Shown piece after piece: positions 38,914-47,098 of a stretch of DNA of 64,000 bases. The notes under the pieces are model-generated. The model saw only the letters and a list, made by a program, of their open reading frames with translations, did no database searches and was not told where the DNA came from. The stretch's first letter is position 1, and each line of letters begins with the position of its first letter. Made by a program: the position numbers and the translations under genes. Source of the DNA: JBBSEZ01 sp038239195 (GTDB taxonomy: Bacteria > Planctomycetota > Planctomycetia > Gemmatales > Gemmataceae); the NCBI GenBank assembly GCA_038239195.1, contig JBBSEZ010000004.1, positions 6,143 to 70,142 on the forward strand, in the 5' to 3' direction.

Positions 38914-40523
38914 GCCTGTCCAACCCGTCGATCAGCGTGGTCGCCACCACGTACAACCACGAGAAGTACATTGAAGAGGCCGTTCAGAGCGTCCTCGCGC
39001 AGACCTGCGAAGACTTCGAGCTCGTCGTCGTCGATGACGGCTCGACCGACCGTACGGGTGAGATCGTCCGATCCATTCGCGACCCCCGCGTCCGTTACAT
39101 CCACCAGCCCAACCAGGGGCCCAGTGTGGCGACGAACACGGGGGTGGACGCCTGCCGGGGGAAATACCTGGCGATGATGGCCGGCGACGACGTCCTTCAT
39201 CCAGACCGCCTGCGCAAGCAGCGCGAAGCGTACGAGCGCGGCCCGGCCCGCGTGCTGTTCAGCGGTGCGGAATTCATCGACGACGACGGCCAGCCGCTCG
39301 CGGGCGATTTCTACCCCGAGATGTTCGACGACCTCGAGGTCAGCCGCGCGCAGTTCCTCGAACGGTTGTTCTTCGCCCCGAGTTGTACGTCGCCGCGGTG
39401 GTCGGGCCTGACCGCGTTCAGCGAGTTACGCGTGTTCCTCGAGGCCGGCGTCTGTGACCCGGCCCTCTTCCAGGCCGGGGACCTGGGGCGCTTCGTGCAA
39501 CTGCTCAAGAAATACGAGTTCGAGACCTTGCCGGATCGCCTCTACAAGGTCCGCATCCGCACCGGCTGGGAGAACCTCAGCGGGGCGGCCCCCGACAAGC
39601 AGATGCGCGTCATCAACGAGATGTACCTCGTGATGAAAACCTATTTCGAGGGCATCCCCACCGAGCTCTTCCGCGAGGCGTTTCGCCCTCACCTGATCAA
39701 CCCCGACTTTTACTCCGACATGGAGCGCGCCTGCGAAGAGGCGTTTCTGTACCTCCGCACCTCCAGGCACCTGGACCCCTTGATCGCGGTGGAAAGGTTG
39801 TATCATCTGCTCAACGATCCAGAGGGCGCGGCGGTGCTGAAACGCGCCTACCGTTACGATAGTATCAGCTTCGCGGACACGTTGAAGAAGCTGGACGTCG
39901 CCAAGCTGTTCGCGGGCAGCAACTCGGTCGTCGCCGTCGAGCAGGGAGACGGGTGGCTTCCCGAGAACATGGTCCGGCAGCCGGTCAACCCTCACGTCCC
40001 ACAGTTCTGGCTGAACTTCAACCTCGAGCAGTTCTCCTCGCCGCGGACCATCGCCTGGGTGCCGTTCGAGGAGCCCCGCCTGGGGCGCATCAAGGTGGAG
40101 CGCTTCCGCTACCGGGACGCCAACGACGTCGTTCATGACCTGGCCCCGGCAAGCCTCTCCCGCCACGCCTGCACGTTCGTGGGCGGCGAGCACGTGTTCG
40201 ATTCGATCGACGCCCGGCTGTATTTCGCTCCTCCGGGGCGCGTGAAGCAGCTCGAGGTCTCCGGCCGCATGGAGTTGCTCCCGCCCGCGCAGACCTGCGC
40301 GCGGCTCGCCAGCGCCCTGGCCGAGAAGCAGGCGACGATCGACCAGTTGGCCCGCCAGCTCAGCGCTCTGACCGAGAAGCAGGCGACGATGGGCCCGGTG
40401 GCCCACCCGTTCGAGGACGTGGCGGCGGGCCAGTTGGGAAGGGCGCGCCGGTCTCTCTGGTCGTCGCTGGGCCGGCGAGCGCGGCACGGCGTCCGCCGGC
40501 TTCGGGGCATCTTCTCGCCTTGA
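38910..40523 (+). CDS. GT2-family glycosyltransferase with C-terminal extension
   Basis: A 537-residue protein. GT-A domain: ISVVATTYNHEKYIEEAVQS, ELVVVDDGSTDRTGEI, MMAGDDVLHPDRLRKQREA. After about residue 260 there is a 280-residue extension of unknown role with a helical heptad stretch (LASALAEKQATIDQLARQL, ALTEKQATMGP) near the end. The GTG start is fixed by AAAGGAG and by overlap with the previous stop. GT2 enzymes at such sites extend the polysaccharide repeat unit. Confidence 0.85.
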   Translation: MSLSNPSISVVATTYNHEKYIEEAVQSVLAQTCEDFELVVVDDGSTDRTGEIVRSIRDPRVRYIHQPNQGPSVATNTGVDACRGKYLAMMAGDDVLHPDRLRKQREAYERGPARVLFSGAEFIDDDGQPLAGDFYPEMFDDLEVSRAQFLERLFFAPSCTSPRWSGLTAFSELRVFLEAGVCDPALFQAGDLGRFVQLLKKYEFETLPDRLYKVRIRTGWENLSGAAPDKQMRVINEMYLVMKTYFEGIPTELFREAFRPHLINPDFYSDMERACEEAFLYLRTSRHLDPLIAVERLYHLLNDPEGAAVLKRAYRYDSISFADTLKKLDVAKLFAGSNSVVAVEQGDGWLPENMVRQPVNPHVPQFWLNFNLEQFSSPRTIAWVPFEEPRLGRIKVERFRYRDANDVVHDLAPASLSRHACTFVGGEHVFDSIDARLYFAPPGRVKQLEVSGRMELLPPAQTCARLASALAEKQATIDQLARQLSALTEKQATMGPVAHPFEDVAAGQLGRARRSLWSSLGRRARHGVRRLRGIFSP

Positions 40524-40633
40524 CCGCCCCTCGCGGCGTGGGATAGAGTGCGGCCCGGAAACCACCTCGCATCCCCCAACGCCCCACGGTTGAAATCAAA
40601 CGGGGGCCGACCTCTTCTCGCGCTGGAGAGACG

Positions 40634-41701
40634 ATGAAGCTAATGGCGAAGGTTCGCCGCATCCTCGCCGACGAAGGCGTGGCGGCACTTCTCGTTCGGG
40701 TGGGGCGCAAGGCGACGCGCGTGGGCGGCAGTTCTCCTCCGGCCCCGCCCGCTGGCAATGCCGAAGCCCTGCCGGCGCCCGTCGTCCAGGCCGAGGCCCC
40801 GGTGGAAAGGCCGGTGGAGGCCGCCCCCCCGCCGACCCCCCCCCCGCCCTCCCCTGCGGAACTGCTCCAGCCGATCGTCGAGGAGCACGAGCGGCTCACC
40901 GCGAACTTCGCCGAGCGAGCGCGGGCGATACCGTTCCCGGGCCTGGATCGATTCTACTGGTATCACACCATCGACCTGGGGGACGGCCTCGTCACGCCCG
41001 GCCAGTACGACTTCCGCTCCTGCATGCCGGCCTTCCATTTCCCGGACGACATGCGCGGGATGAAGGTCCTCGACGTGGGGTCCGCCACGGGGTTTTTCGC
41101 CTTCGAGTGCGAGAAGCGGGGGGCCCAGGTCGTGTCCGTCGAGCTCCCGTCCCTCCAGACGTGGGACGTCATCCCCGAAGAGAGGGCCCGCGTCCTCCAG
41201 GTGATCGCGGATTATCACGGGGCGGCGACGCTGGAGGAGGCCTATTACCGCCACCTGAGGGGACCGTTTGACTTTTGCCACCAGCAATTGGGCTCGTCGG
41301 TCCGGCGCTGTTATTCGACGATCTACAAATTGAGCGCGGAGGCCCTCGGGGAGCGGGATTTCGACTGGGTCATCCTCGGCGACATCCTCATCCATCTCAT
41401 GTCCCCCTTCGAGGCATTGAAGGTGGTGGCGCCCCTCTGCCGGGGCACCCTGGTGGTGACCGCCGACGTCATGGGCGTGGAGGAGTCGCTGCCGCTCGCC
41501 TGCTTCTTCGGGAAGATGAGCATGGCCACGGACGCGCGCTCCTGGTGGGGGTTCAACCGGAAGTGCATCACTGACATGCTCGAGCGCGTGGGCTTCGACG
41601 AGGTCTCCGTGGTGGGGAAGTATTCGGAGGTGTTGCGCCCGAGCTGGGTGCCGTTCCAGCGCTGGGTCTTTCACGGCAAGAGGAGCGGCGGGGGGCGCTG
41701 A
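40634..41701 (+). CDS. Methyltransferase with Pro-rich linker (DUF1698-like)
   Basis: A 355-residue protein. Residues 1-35 are charged, then a Pro/Ala-rich linker (about 36-80), then a SAM methyltransferase domain: MKVLDVGSATGFFAFECEKR, DFDWVILGDILIHLMSPF, GTLVVTADVMGVEESLPLA. The middle (YYRHLRGPFDFCHQQL) and the last third (FFGKMSMATDARSWWGFNRK) are typical of this group, related to CmoB-type tRNA or sugar methyltransferases. ATG 40634 lies 110 bases after the GT2 gene. A glycan methylation role is inferred from context. Confidence 0.75.
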   Translation: MKLMAKVRRILADEGVAALLVRVGRKATRVGGSSPPAPPAGNAEALPAPVVQAEAPVERPVEAAPPPTPPPPSPAELLQPIVEEHERLTANFAERARAIPFPGLDRFYWYHTIDLGDGLVTPGQYDFRSCMPAFHFPDDMRGMKVLDVGSATGFFAFECEKRGAQVVSVELPSLQTWDVIPEERARVLQVIADYHGAATLEEAYYRHLRGPFDFCHQQLGSSVRRCYSTIYKLSAEALGERDFDWVILGDILIHLMSPFEALKVVAPLCRGTLVVTADVMGVEESLPLACFFGKMSMATDARSWWGFNRKCITDMLERVGFDEVSVVGKYSEVLRPSWVPFQRWVFHGKRSGGGR

Positions 41702-41744
41702 CCCTCCCCGCTCGGGACCGCCAAAAACATACGGAGCCTCGCGC

Positions 41745-42617
41745 ATGGCAGCGCACCACTCGATTCCCGAAGCGCCCAGGAACTTCTCGCCCGAACGGTT
41801 CTTTGCAGGCACCCACTGGCACCAGAAGTGGGAGCTCTTCCGGGGCGTGGACACGCCCGGGCGCAACCCGGTGGCCGAGCTGAGTCAGATCGTCGGCCTG
41901 CCGGAAGACCTCACCGGCAAGCGCGTCCTCGACGTCGGTGCCTTCCACGGCTGCTTCAGTTTCGAGTGCGAGCGCCGGGGCGCGGCCGAGGTCGTCGCCC
42001 TGGGGCTCGAAGACCCCGAAGAGTTCGGGTTCAACCGCCTCAAGAAGGTGCTCGGCTCGCGCGTCGAGTACCGGCACCAATCCCTCTACGCGATCTCGCC
42101 CCGCGAACTGGGGACGTTCGACCTGGTGCTGTTCCTCGGCGTCCTGTACCACCTCCGCTACCCTCTGCTGGGGATCGATCGCGTTCGCAGCGTCGCCCGC
42201 GACCTGGTCCTCGTCGAGTCGCACGTGATCGACGACGCCCCCTACCAGCGCACCCCGGACGGCGGCGGGGCCACCTGTCCGGCCCTCCAGGGGACGCCGA
42301 TCTGGAGGCAGTACCTCGGCGGCGAGTTGACGCCCGGGGACGAGTCGAACTGGTTCAGCCCCAACATGCGCGCGGCGATCGAGGCGCTGGAGAGCGCCGG
42401 CCTCGCCGTCGAGTCCTCGGTGGCCTGGTCCCAACGGGGCGCGTTCCGGTGCCGCGCAGTGCCGGTGCCCAACCGGCTCCGGGCTGGTTGTTATGAGGCG
42501 TGCGAGCAAAATCGGGAGGTCGTGGGCCTCGCGCCGGCCGGGCAAACTCGGCTCTCCCGGCTCCTGCCCTGGGCCTGGTTCAAGGCGGGGGGCCGGCCTG
42601 GCGTGGCCCGGCGCTAG
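41745..42617 (+). CDS. Methyltransferase (DUF1698-like)
   Basis: A 290-residue methyltransferase. Motif I RVLDVGAFHGCFSFECERR, then the acidic LGLEDPEEFGFNRL, the family signature LFLGVLYHLRYPLLGIDRVR and SHVIDDAPYQRTPDGGG. It resembles the preceding gene only in the SAM core. ATG 41745 (MAAHHSIPEAPRNFSPERFF) follows a weak GGAG. It is the last gene of the cluster on this strand. The cluster now holds five methyltransferases, an unusual density. Confidence 0.8.
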   Translation: MAAHHSIPEAPRNFSPERFFAGTHWHQKWELFRGVDTPGRNPVAELSQIVGLPEDLTGKRVLDVGAFHGCFSFECERRGAAEVVALGLEDPEEFGFNRLKKVLGSRVEYRHQSLYAISPRELGTFDLVLFLGVLYHLRYPLLGIDRVRSVARDLVLVESHVIDDAPYQRTPDGGGATCPALQGTPIWRQYLGGELTPGDESNWFSPNMRAAIEALESAGLAVESSVAWSQRGAFRCRAVPVPNRLRAGCYEACEQNREVVGLAPAGQTRLSRLLPWAWFKAGGRPGVARR

Positions 42618-42923
42618 CCGCTCATTTCGCAGTCCGCCGCGAGCCGGGCAGCCCGCCAGGCCCAGGACCGCCCCGATGTCGCGGGCCATTCTTCACATCA
42701 CCTGACACGTCGAACTTGGCCCGCCCGCCCCACGGCGCTCGCGGCCGCGTATACTCACAGGGAAGTTCGTCCCTCCGCCCGCCCTTCGCCGCTGCCGCGG
42801 AAAGCGACACCCTGCGCCTGGCGCCTTTCCGGGCGCGACGCCGGCGGTCGTTTGTCGGCGATGGCGGAGTTGCGGCCCGGACGTCGCGTGCCCCCATCGG
42901 GGAGAGAAAAAGGAGGCGTTGTC
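42618..42923. other. Intergenic region, no gene recognised
   Basis: This 306-base stretch is GC-rich with no likely gene. It includes a TATACT (42750-42755) that could be a -10 element, without a clear -35, and at the end an AAGGAGG site (about 42909) for the lipoprotein gene. Confidence 0.45.
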
Positions 42924-43976
42924 ATGTCCTTGCCGCATCGCTGGCGTGTTGTCGCGATCCTGCTGGCGCTGGTCGGCGCGGTCGCGCTGGGCTGCGGGCC
43001 GGCGGCCGGCCCAGGAGGGCCGCGAGGCAGGCCAGAGGAATTGGGCTATCTGCTGTGCTTCTGGAACGTGGAGAACTTCTTCGACGACCGCGTGGACGGG
43101 TGGACCAAGTCGCCCGACCGCGAATACGACACGTGGTTCGCCAACGACAAGGCGGCGCTGGCGAAGAAGATCGAGAACCTGTGCAAGGTGCTGCTAGGGA
43201 TGAACGGAGGGCGTGGCCCCGACGTCATCGCTTTGGCGGAACTGGAGTCGTACTACTCGGCCGAGCTGCTCCAGAAGGGGCTGAACGCGCGCCTGAAGAA
43301 CGAGGCCGACCATTACCCGACGGTGCTGTACAAGGACCCGGCGGGCGGTCGCAGCATCGCCTGTGGCATCATCACGCGCTTGAAAGCCCACAAGGACCGC
43401 ACCCGGCTGCTGGGCAAGCGGCAGCGCATCCTGGAGGTCCACCTGGAGGCGGAGGGCCGCGAGTTGGTGGTGATCGCGTCGCACTGGTCGTCGCGCCTCT
43501 CCGACAAGACGGGCAAGGCGCGCGGCCACTATGCCGACCAGATCTACGGGCGGTTTCGCGCCATCCACAAGGCCAACCCAAAAGTGGCGCTCCTCGTCTG
43601 CGGCGACTTCAACGACAACCCGACCGACCCGAGCGCGAGCGAGCACCTGCACGCCAGCGACGACGTGGCGAAGGTGAAGGCCAGCGGCGAGCCGCCGTTG
43701 TTGTACAACCTCTTCGCCGAGCACTACAAGAAGGGCGAGGGGTCGCTCTACTTCGGCGCGAAGCCGTTCGTGTTCGACCAGATGGCAGTCTCGGCGGGGC
43801 TGCTGGGCGGGGGAGATTGGTCGGTAGATGGGTCGTCGGCGACGATCGTGAAGGAGATGGCCGACCGGCGCGGGCGCCCCAACCGATTCGGCGGGCCGAA
43901 AGACAAGCGGGGGATGGCGGAGCGCGGCGCGAGCGACCACTTCCCGGTCACGGTGCGGTTGAAGGTGGGGCGGTGA
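42924..43976 (+). CDS. Endonuclease/exonuclease/phosphatase-family lipoprotein
   Basis: A 350-residue protein with a lipoprotein signal (ALVGAVALGCGPA; lipid-modified Cys about 24). The EEP fold follows: LCFWNVENFFDD (Asn), DVIALAELESYYSAEL (catalytic Glu), VVIASHWSSR, LLVCGDFNDNPTDP (Asp-Asn) and ERGASDHFPVTVRL (Asp-His). Such enzymes hydrolyse phosphodiesters of nucleic acids or lipids. The secreted, lipid-anchored location suggests nutrient phosphate scavenging. ATG 42924 has AAGGAGG eight bases upstream. Converges with the next gene over a perfect inverted repeat. Confidence 0.82.
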   Translation: MSLPHRWRVVAILLALVGAVALGCGPAAGPGGPRGRPEELGYLLCFWNVENFFDDRVDGWTKSPDREYDTWFANDKAALAKKIENLCKVLLGMNGGRGPDVIALAELESYYSAELLQKGLNARLKNEADHYPTVLYKDPAGGRSIACGIITRLKAHKDRTRLLGKRQRILEVHLEAEGRELVVIASHWSSRLSDKTGKARGHYADQIYGRFRAIHKANPKVALLVCGDFNDNPTDPSASEHLHASDDVAKVKASGEPPLLYNLFAEHYKKGEGSLYFGAKPFVFDQMAVSAGLLGGGDWSVDGSSATIVKEMADRRGRPNRFGGPKDKRGMAERGASDHFPVTVRLKVGR

Positions 43977-43982
43977 GGGGAT

Positions 43983-44040
43983 CGCGAAACGGCCAGCAAG
44001 AGGGGCGCGCTTCCACTCCCCTCTTGCTGGCCGTTTCGCG
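43983..44040. terminator. 23-bp perfect inverted repeat between convergent genes
   Basis: Arms 43983-44005 and 44018-44040 are perfect reverse complements (CGCGAAACGGCCAGCAAGAG...), loop 12 bases. It lies 7 bases after one stop and 6 bases before the other. The outer half shares GCGAAACG-C-AGCAAG with the hairpin at 3331-3375. Confidence 0.7.
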
Positions 44041-44045
44041 AGGGC

Positions 44046-44690
44046 TCACTCCTTGTCCTTGGCCTTCTCCGCCTTCTCCGCCCTCTCGAACCTCTCCAGC
44101 TCGTAGACGATCTTCTGCCCCTCCATGCCGATCTCGAGCTTCACCAGCCCGATGTTCTCGGCGAAGCTGTAGGCGATCTTGACCTCGATGCCGTTCACCA
44201 TCAACTCCTCGCTGGTGACGGTAAAAACCTTCTTGTACTCCAGTCCCGTGGAGAGCTTGAGAGAGGCCTCCTCTTTGCAAGGCCTGAACTTGCCCTTGAC
44301 GACCTGCATGCCGACCTTGCTCTCGATGGCCCAGGCCTTGTCGCCAGCCTTGGGAGGGACTTTGAGGAAGGGGATGGGCGGTTTGGCCTCCTTGCCGTCG
44401 AGCGCGAAGCGGCAGAGGGCGCCGTTGTGGACGGCGAGGTGCTCGAACGAGCGGGCCTTCTTGGTCTTGTCGCCGACGGTCATTTCGAGCCGGGCGCACA
44501 GGACCTTGCCGATCTTTTCGAGCTTCTCGACCTTGATGGTGAAGTGGTTCTGGCCCACCTTGTAGTACCAGGTGTTGCCGACCTCGAGCGGATAGTAGGC
44601 GGTCGATGGGGCCTTGTCCTGGGCCTCGGCCGGCCCTCGGGCCAGGAGCAGGAGGGCCGTCGCCAACACCGCCGCCGCGAATCGCTTCAT
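44046..44690 (-). CDS. Secreted hypothetical protein
   Basis: A 214-residue protein with a clear signal peptide (MKRFAAAVLATALLLLARG, cleavage after AEA near residue 23). The mature part is beta-rich (STAYYPLEVGNTWYYKVG, HFTIKVEKLEKIGKVLC, VKLEIGMEGQKIVYELERF), like many planctomycete exported proteins of unknown function. It has a Lys/Glu-rich C-terminus. ATG 44690 is the only start that gives a signal peptide; the frame is open far upstream but without sense. No function assigned. Confidence 0.72.
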   Translation of the reverse strand: MKRFAAAVLATALLLLARGPAEAQDKAPSTAYYPLEVGNTWYYKVGQNHFTIKVEKLEKIGKVLCARLEMTVGDKTKKARSFEHLAVHNGALCRFALDGKEAKPPIPFLKVPPKAGDKAWAIESKVGMQVVKGKFRPCKEEASLKLSTGLEYKKVFTVTSEELMVNGIEVKIAYSFAENIGLVKLEIGMEGQKIVYELERFERAEKAEKAKDKE

Positions 44691-45038
44691 GATGTTTTGC
44701 CCTGGATCAAGGATGGCATTCGTGCGCCCCTTGCCAGCATACCGGCCCGGTGGCAAGGCGGACAGGGCGTCGCGCTGGCGCCCCGGCGCGCATTTTCGCC
44801 AATTTCTTGTTGTCATCCCGCGCAGGGCGGTGATACAATACCTTCCACACCCGCCCGTTCGGGTGCCCCGCAGGGCGTCGTTGCTCCGACCCCTCCAATA
44901 CGTTCCCACCCCAAGCACCCCCGACACCTTCTGGCCGGGCGCCGTTCCTGATGGTTGCGCTTCAGCCGTCTCGAACCAGCTTCCAGGCCGCCGATTTCGG
45001 GGCGCTGCGGTCTCGCTTCCCTGCGGAGGAGCACGATC
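44691..45038. other. Divergent intergenic region, no gene recognised
   Basis: This 348-base gap between the secreted-protein gene (reverse) and tatA (forward) has no convincing gene. It holds a sigma70-like promoter at 44810-44839. Confidence 0.5.
44810..44839 (+). promoter_or_regulatory. Candidate promoter of tatA-like gene
   Basis: TTGTCA (44810-44815) and TACAAT (44834-44839), both 5/6 to the sigma70 consensus, with an 18-base spacer. It lies about 200 bases before the tatA start, leaving a long 5' untranslated region. Confidence 0.45.
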
Positions 45039-45209
45039 ATGTTCGGACTTGGCATGGCGGAAGTCGTTGTGATCCTGGCCGTCGGCCTGCTGCTGTTCGG
45101 CAACAAGCTGCCGGGCCTGGCCCGCTCGCTGGGCAAGGCCCTCGTCGAATTCAAGCAGGAGACGAGCGCCCTGACGGAGGACGTCCGCTCGCTCAACAAG
45201 CAGCCCTGA
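45039..45209 (+). CDS. tatA: Sec-independent translocase protein TatA
   Basis: A 56-residue protein MFGLGMAEVVVILAVGLLLF with the canonical TatA layout: one short transmembrane helix, the hinge GNKLP, and an amphipathic helix (GLARSLGKALVEFKQETS). It oligomerises to form the twin-arginine pore for folded proteins. ATG 45039 has GGAGGAG upstream. A second tatA-like gene is 210 bases downstream; tatC is not in the window. The short tail is typical of minimal TatA. Confidence 0.88.
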   Translation: MFGLGMAEVVVILAVGLLLFGNKLPGLARSLGKALVEFKQETSALTEDVRSLNKQP

Positions 45210-45221
45210 GCGGGGCGCAGT

Positions 45222-45272
45222 CGCCAAGCCGCAAGCGGCACACTTGCCGGGCCCGCCGCTTGCGGCTTGGCG
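45222..45272. terminator. 18-bp inverted repeat after tatA
   Basis: Arms 45222-45239 (CGCCAAGCCGCAAGCGGC) and 45255-45272 are perfect reverse complements, loop 15 bases, 12 bases after the tatA stop. No T-run; a candidate terminator or mRNA-stabilising hairpin. Confidence 0.55.
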
Positions 45273-45290
45273 GTCCCCCTCGAAATTTCC

Positions 45291-45320
45291 TTGTCCGGGG
45301 CCGGTATCGCCTGATATAGT
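45291..45320 (+). promoter_or_regulatory. Candidate promoter of second tatA-like gene
   Basis: TTGTCC (45291-45296) and TATAGT (45315-45320), 4/6 and 5/6 matches to sigma70 consensus with an 18-base spacer, about 100 bases before the start at 45419. Confidence 0.4.
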
Positions 45321-45418
45321 TGGGATGAAAACTTGTCGGCGTGGCTTCGCTGCCTCGCCCACCAACCGCAACAACGTCGCGAAAACCATCAACGTCCACC
45401 CTCCACGAGGCTTGTGCC

Positions 45419-45742
45419 ATGAGTCCCTTGTTCAGTCCGCTGTTCGGCTTCTTCAACCTCGGCCCGCAGGAGATCATCATCCTGCTGATCATCGGCGTGC
45501 TGCTGTTCGGCCGCAAACTGCCCGAGGTCGGCCGCTACCTCGGCAAGGGCGTCGTCGAGTTCAAGAAGGGCATCAAGGGGCTCGAAGACGAGTTCGAGAG
45601 CTCGACGACGACGCCCCCGCAGCAGAGCCCGGCGGCCCTCGACCAGCCGCGCCCGCCGCAGCGCATCGCGACGACGGCGCCGAAGTTCGAGGACAACATC
45701 ACCACGCCCGGCAACAACGTCACCACCCCGCCCAAGATGTGA
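45419..45742 (+). CDS. tatA: TatA/TatB-like translocase protein with extended tail
   Basis: A 107-residue protein: MSPLFSPLFGFFNLGPQEII gives a longer N-terminus than usual, then the helix ILLIIGVLLF, the hinge GRKLPEVG, and an amphipathic helix (RYLGKGVVEFKKGIKGLEDE). The last 50 residues are Pro/Thr/Ser-rich and disordered (TTTPPQQSPAALDQPRPPQR). By eye it could be TatA or TatB; the FGRKLPEVGR hinge favours TatA. ATG 45419 is chosen because upstream codons have no TatA character. Confidence 0.85.
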   Translation: MSPLFSPLFGFFNLGPQEIIILLIIGVLLFGRKLPEVGRYLGKGVVEFKKGIKGLEDEFESSTTTPPQQSPAALDQPRPPQRIATTAPKFEDNITTPGNNVTTPPKM

Positions 45743-45841
45743 TCGAAGGGGCCTCGCCTCGACCCTTGCCGAGGAGGCGAACCTTTTCGCGGCTCGGCGA
45801 GTCTAATACAATTGAAGAGAGGTCGAACAGGCCTCTCCGTC

Positions 45842-45914
45842 GGGCGCTTAACTCAGCGGCTAGAGTGCTATCCTCACACGGTAGAAGTCACTGGTTCAAA
45901 TCCAGTAGCGCCCA
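45842..45914 (+). tRNA. tRNA-Val (anticodon CAC)
   Basis: A 73-base cloverleaf: acceptor stem GGGCGCT/AGCGCCC (7 bp), D-arm ACTC-AGCGGCTA-GAGT, anticodon arm CTATC-CTCACAC-GGTAG with anticodon CAC (reads GUG), short variable region AAGTC, T-arm ACTGG-TTCAAAT-CCAGT, discriminator A. No CCA is encoded. A TACAAT (45807-45812) lies upstream at a promoter-like distance, and a Rho-independent terminator follows. Confidence 0.93.
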
Positions 45915-45925
45915 TTCGCGAAAAG

Positions 45926-45971
45926 GTCGGGGGAGAAGGGCTTGCAAACAACCTTCTCCCCCGACTTTTTT
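45926..45971 (+). terminator. Rho-independent terminator of tRNA-Val
   Basis: GTCGGGGGAGAAGG (45926-45939) pairs perfectly with CCTTCTCCCCCGAC (45952-45965), 14 bp with a 12-base loop, followed by TTTTTT (45966-45971). Twelve bases after the tRNA end. Confidence 0.85.
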
Positions 45972-46003
45972 CGGTGGTCCCAGGGCCAGGCCTTACCGTC
46001 CCG

Positions 46004-46798
46004 TCACCCTTTCTTCCTCGATGGGGGCTTGTGCCCGCGTCGGCTTGCTCGGCCGCTTGGGGCCTCCTGCCGGTCTGTCCTGACGCTCGGGGCCGCGCCC
46101 CTTGGCGCTGGCAACGTTGCCTTTTTCAGGCCGAGGGGGACGAACCGGACTTCGATCTGACTGTCCAGCGCAGCTGCGACCCTGTTCAGCATGGTCAGGG
46201 AGTGGCCCGCGTAGTCGGCGTCCTCCAGCCGACAGATCACCGAGGCCGTCGTCCCGACCAGTTCGGCCAGTTGCTTCTGGGAGAGGCCGGCCTCGGTCCG
46301 CAGGTCGTAAAGCTGCTGGGCCACGTTCGCCTTGACGCGCTCCTCGCGCACGAGGGCCTCCATCCCAGGCTTGCCCTCGACGAAGCGCCGTCGCAGGACC
46401 TCCGCAGCGTCCGAGGTCTTGGCCACGTGTCCGTCCTCCTCGTGCGTGTGCTTTGCAGGGTCTGTCTTGTAGCGTTCCCGGAAGCCGTTGGCCCGCTCGA
46501 TCTCTCCGGGAGGCACTTTCTTGCCGGGCTTGATGAAGCCGTGCGCGAGGACCGCCAACTGCTTCTCGAAGAAGTAAAGGATGCGGAACTGCACCTTTCC
46601 CTGTCGGGCGCGTAACTCGTAGATGCCGTCCTCCAAGAAGTCCGCGTGTGGCCGCCTCAGTTCGTGCCCCCGCTCCTTGAGGAGATTGATCGCGACAATG
46701 CACTTGGCGACCGCCTCGCGCGGCTGAAGAGAGCCAAGCCAGTCGAGGACCGGCGTGCTGCCTTCCTCCTTGTAGAACACGACACGGGTTTTCGGCAT
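46004..46798 (-). CDS. HigB-HigA fusion: RelE-like toxin joined to XRE antitoxin
   Basis: A single 264-residue frame. Residues 1-115 are a RelE/HigB-type toxin (MPKTRVVFYKEEGSTPVLDW, DGIYELRARQGKVQFRILYF, AVLAHGFIKPGKKVPPGEIE). Residues 125-235 are a HigA-like antitoxin with an XRE helix-turn-helix (VAQQLYDLRTEAGLSQKQLA, ELVGTTASVICRLEDADYAG). The last 30 residues are a basic tail. Normally the two are separate adjacent genes. At residue 125 there is a GTG (46426) with a perfect AGGAGG eight bases upstream, which looks like the original higA start, so free antitoxin may also be made. ATG 46798 has GGGAGG upstream. Confidence 0.8.
   Translation of the reverse strand: MPKTRVVFYKEEGSTPVLDWLGSLQPREAVAKCIVAINLLKERGHELRRPHADFLEDGIYELRARQGKVQFRILYFFEKQLAVLAHGFIKPGKKVPPGEIERANGFRERYKTDPAKHTHEEDGHVAKTSDAAEVLRRRFVEGKPGMEALVREERVKANVAQQLYDLRTEAGLSQKQLAELVGTTASVICRLEDADYAGHSLTMLNRVAAALDSQIEVRFVPLGLKKATLPAPRGAAPSVRTDRQEAPSGRASRRGHKPPSRKKG
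46424..46440 (-). promoter_or_regulatory. Internal ribosome-binding site and GTG start for HigA domain
   Basis: On the minus strand AGGAGG (46440-46435) lies eight bases before GTG (46426-46424), in frame with the fused gene. Translation from here would give MAKTSDAAEVLRRRF..., the usual HigA N-terminus, about 140 residues. Confidence 0.6.
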
Positions 46799-47023
46799 CG
46801 GCGCCTCCCTTGTCGCAAGATTATTCGCAAATTTGCGAAAGAAAGTCAAGGCAACCCGGCAAAAGGGCCGCGGAACTATAAAGAGGTTCGTGGAGCCGCC
46901 TGTCGCCGGACAGGGCCTTTTTCACAGCCCTCGCGTCCTCCAGCGGCGGTGGCGGCAGGCCTGCGCCCGAAGGGGCCGGCGCCACCAACTGATGACGGAT
47001 GAATTGGTGGCGAGTTAAACGAG

Positions 47024-47050
47024 AAGGCCGGCGACTTGTTCGCCGGCCTT
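47024..47050 (-). terminator. Hairpin downstream of 47099-47413 gene
   Basis: AAGGCCGGCG (47024-47033) and CGCCGGCCTT (47041-47050) form a perfect 10-bp stem with a 7-base loop. It lies 49 bases past the stop of the minus-strand repeat-protein gene and could terminate it. Confidence 0.5.
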
Positions 47051-47098
47051 GCCTGGCCCCCAGCCGGGGCGAAACATCTTGCTCACCTTTCGCCCGGT

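Noticed and set aside
44046..45392. Longer minus-strand version of the secreted protein (448 codons)
   Set aside because: The upstream extension covers the tatA gene in reverse and has no protein character; the signal peptide fixes the start at 44690.
46833..47018. Short plus-strand frames between higBA and the repeat gene
   Set aside because: Low complexity, no ribosome site and partly overlapping frames; treated as intergenic.
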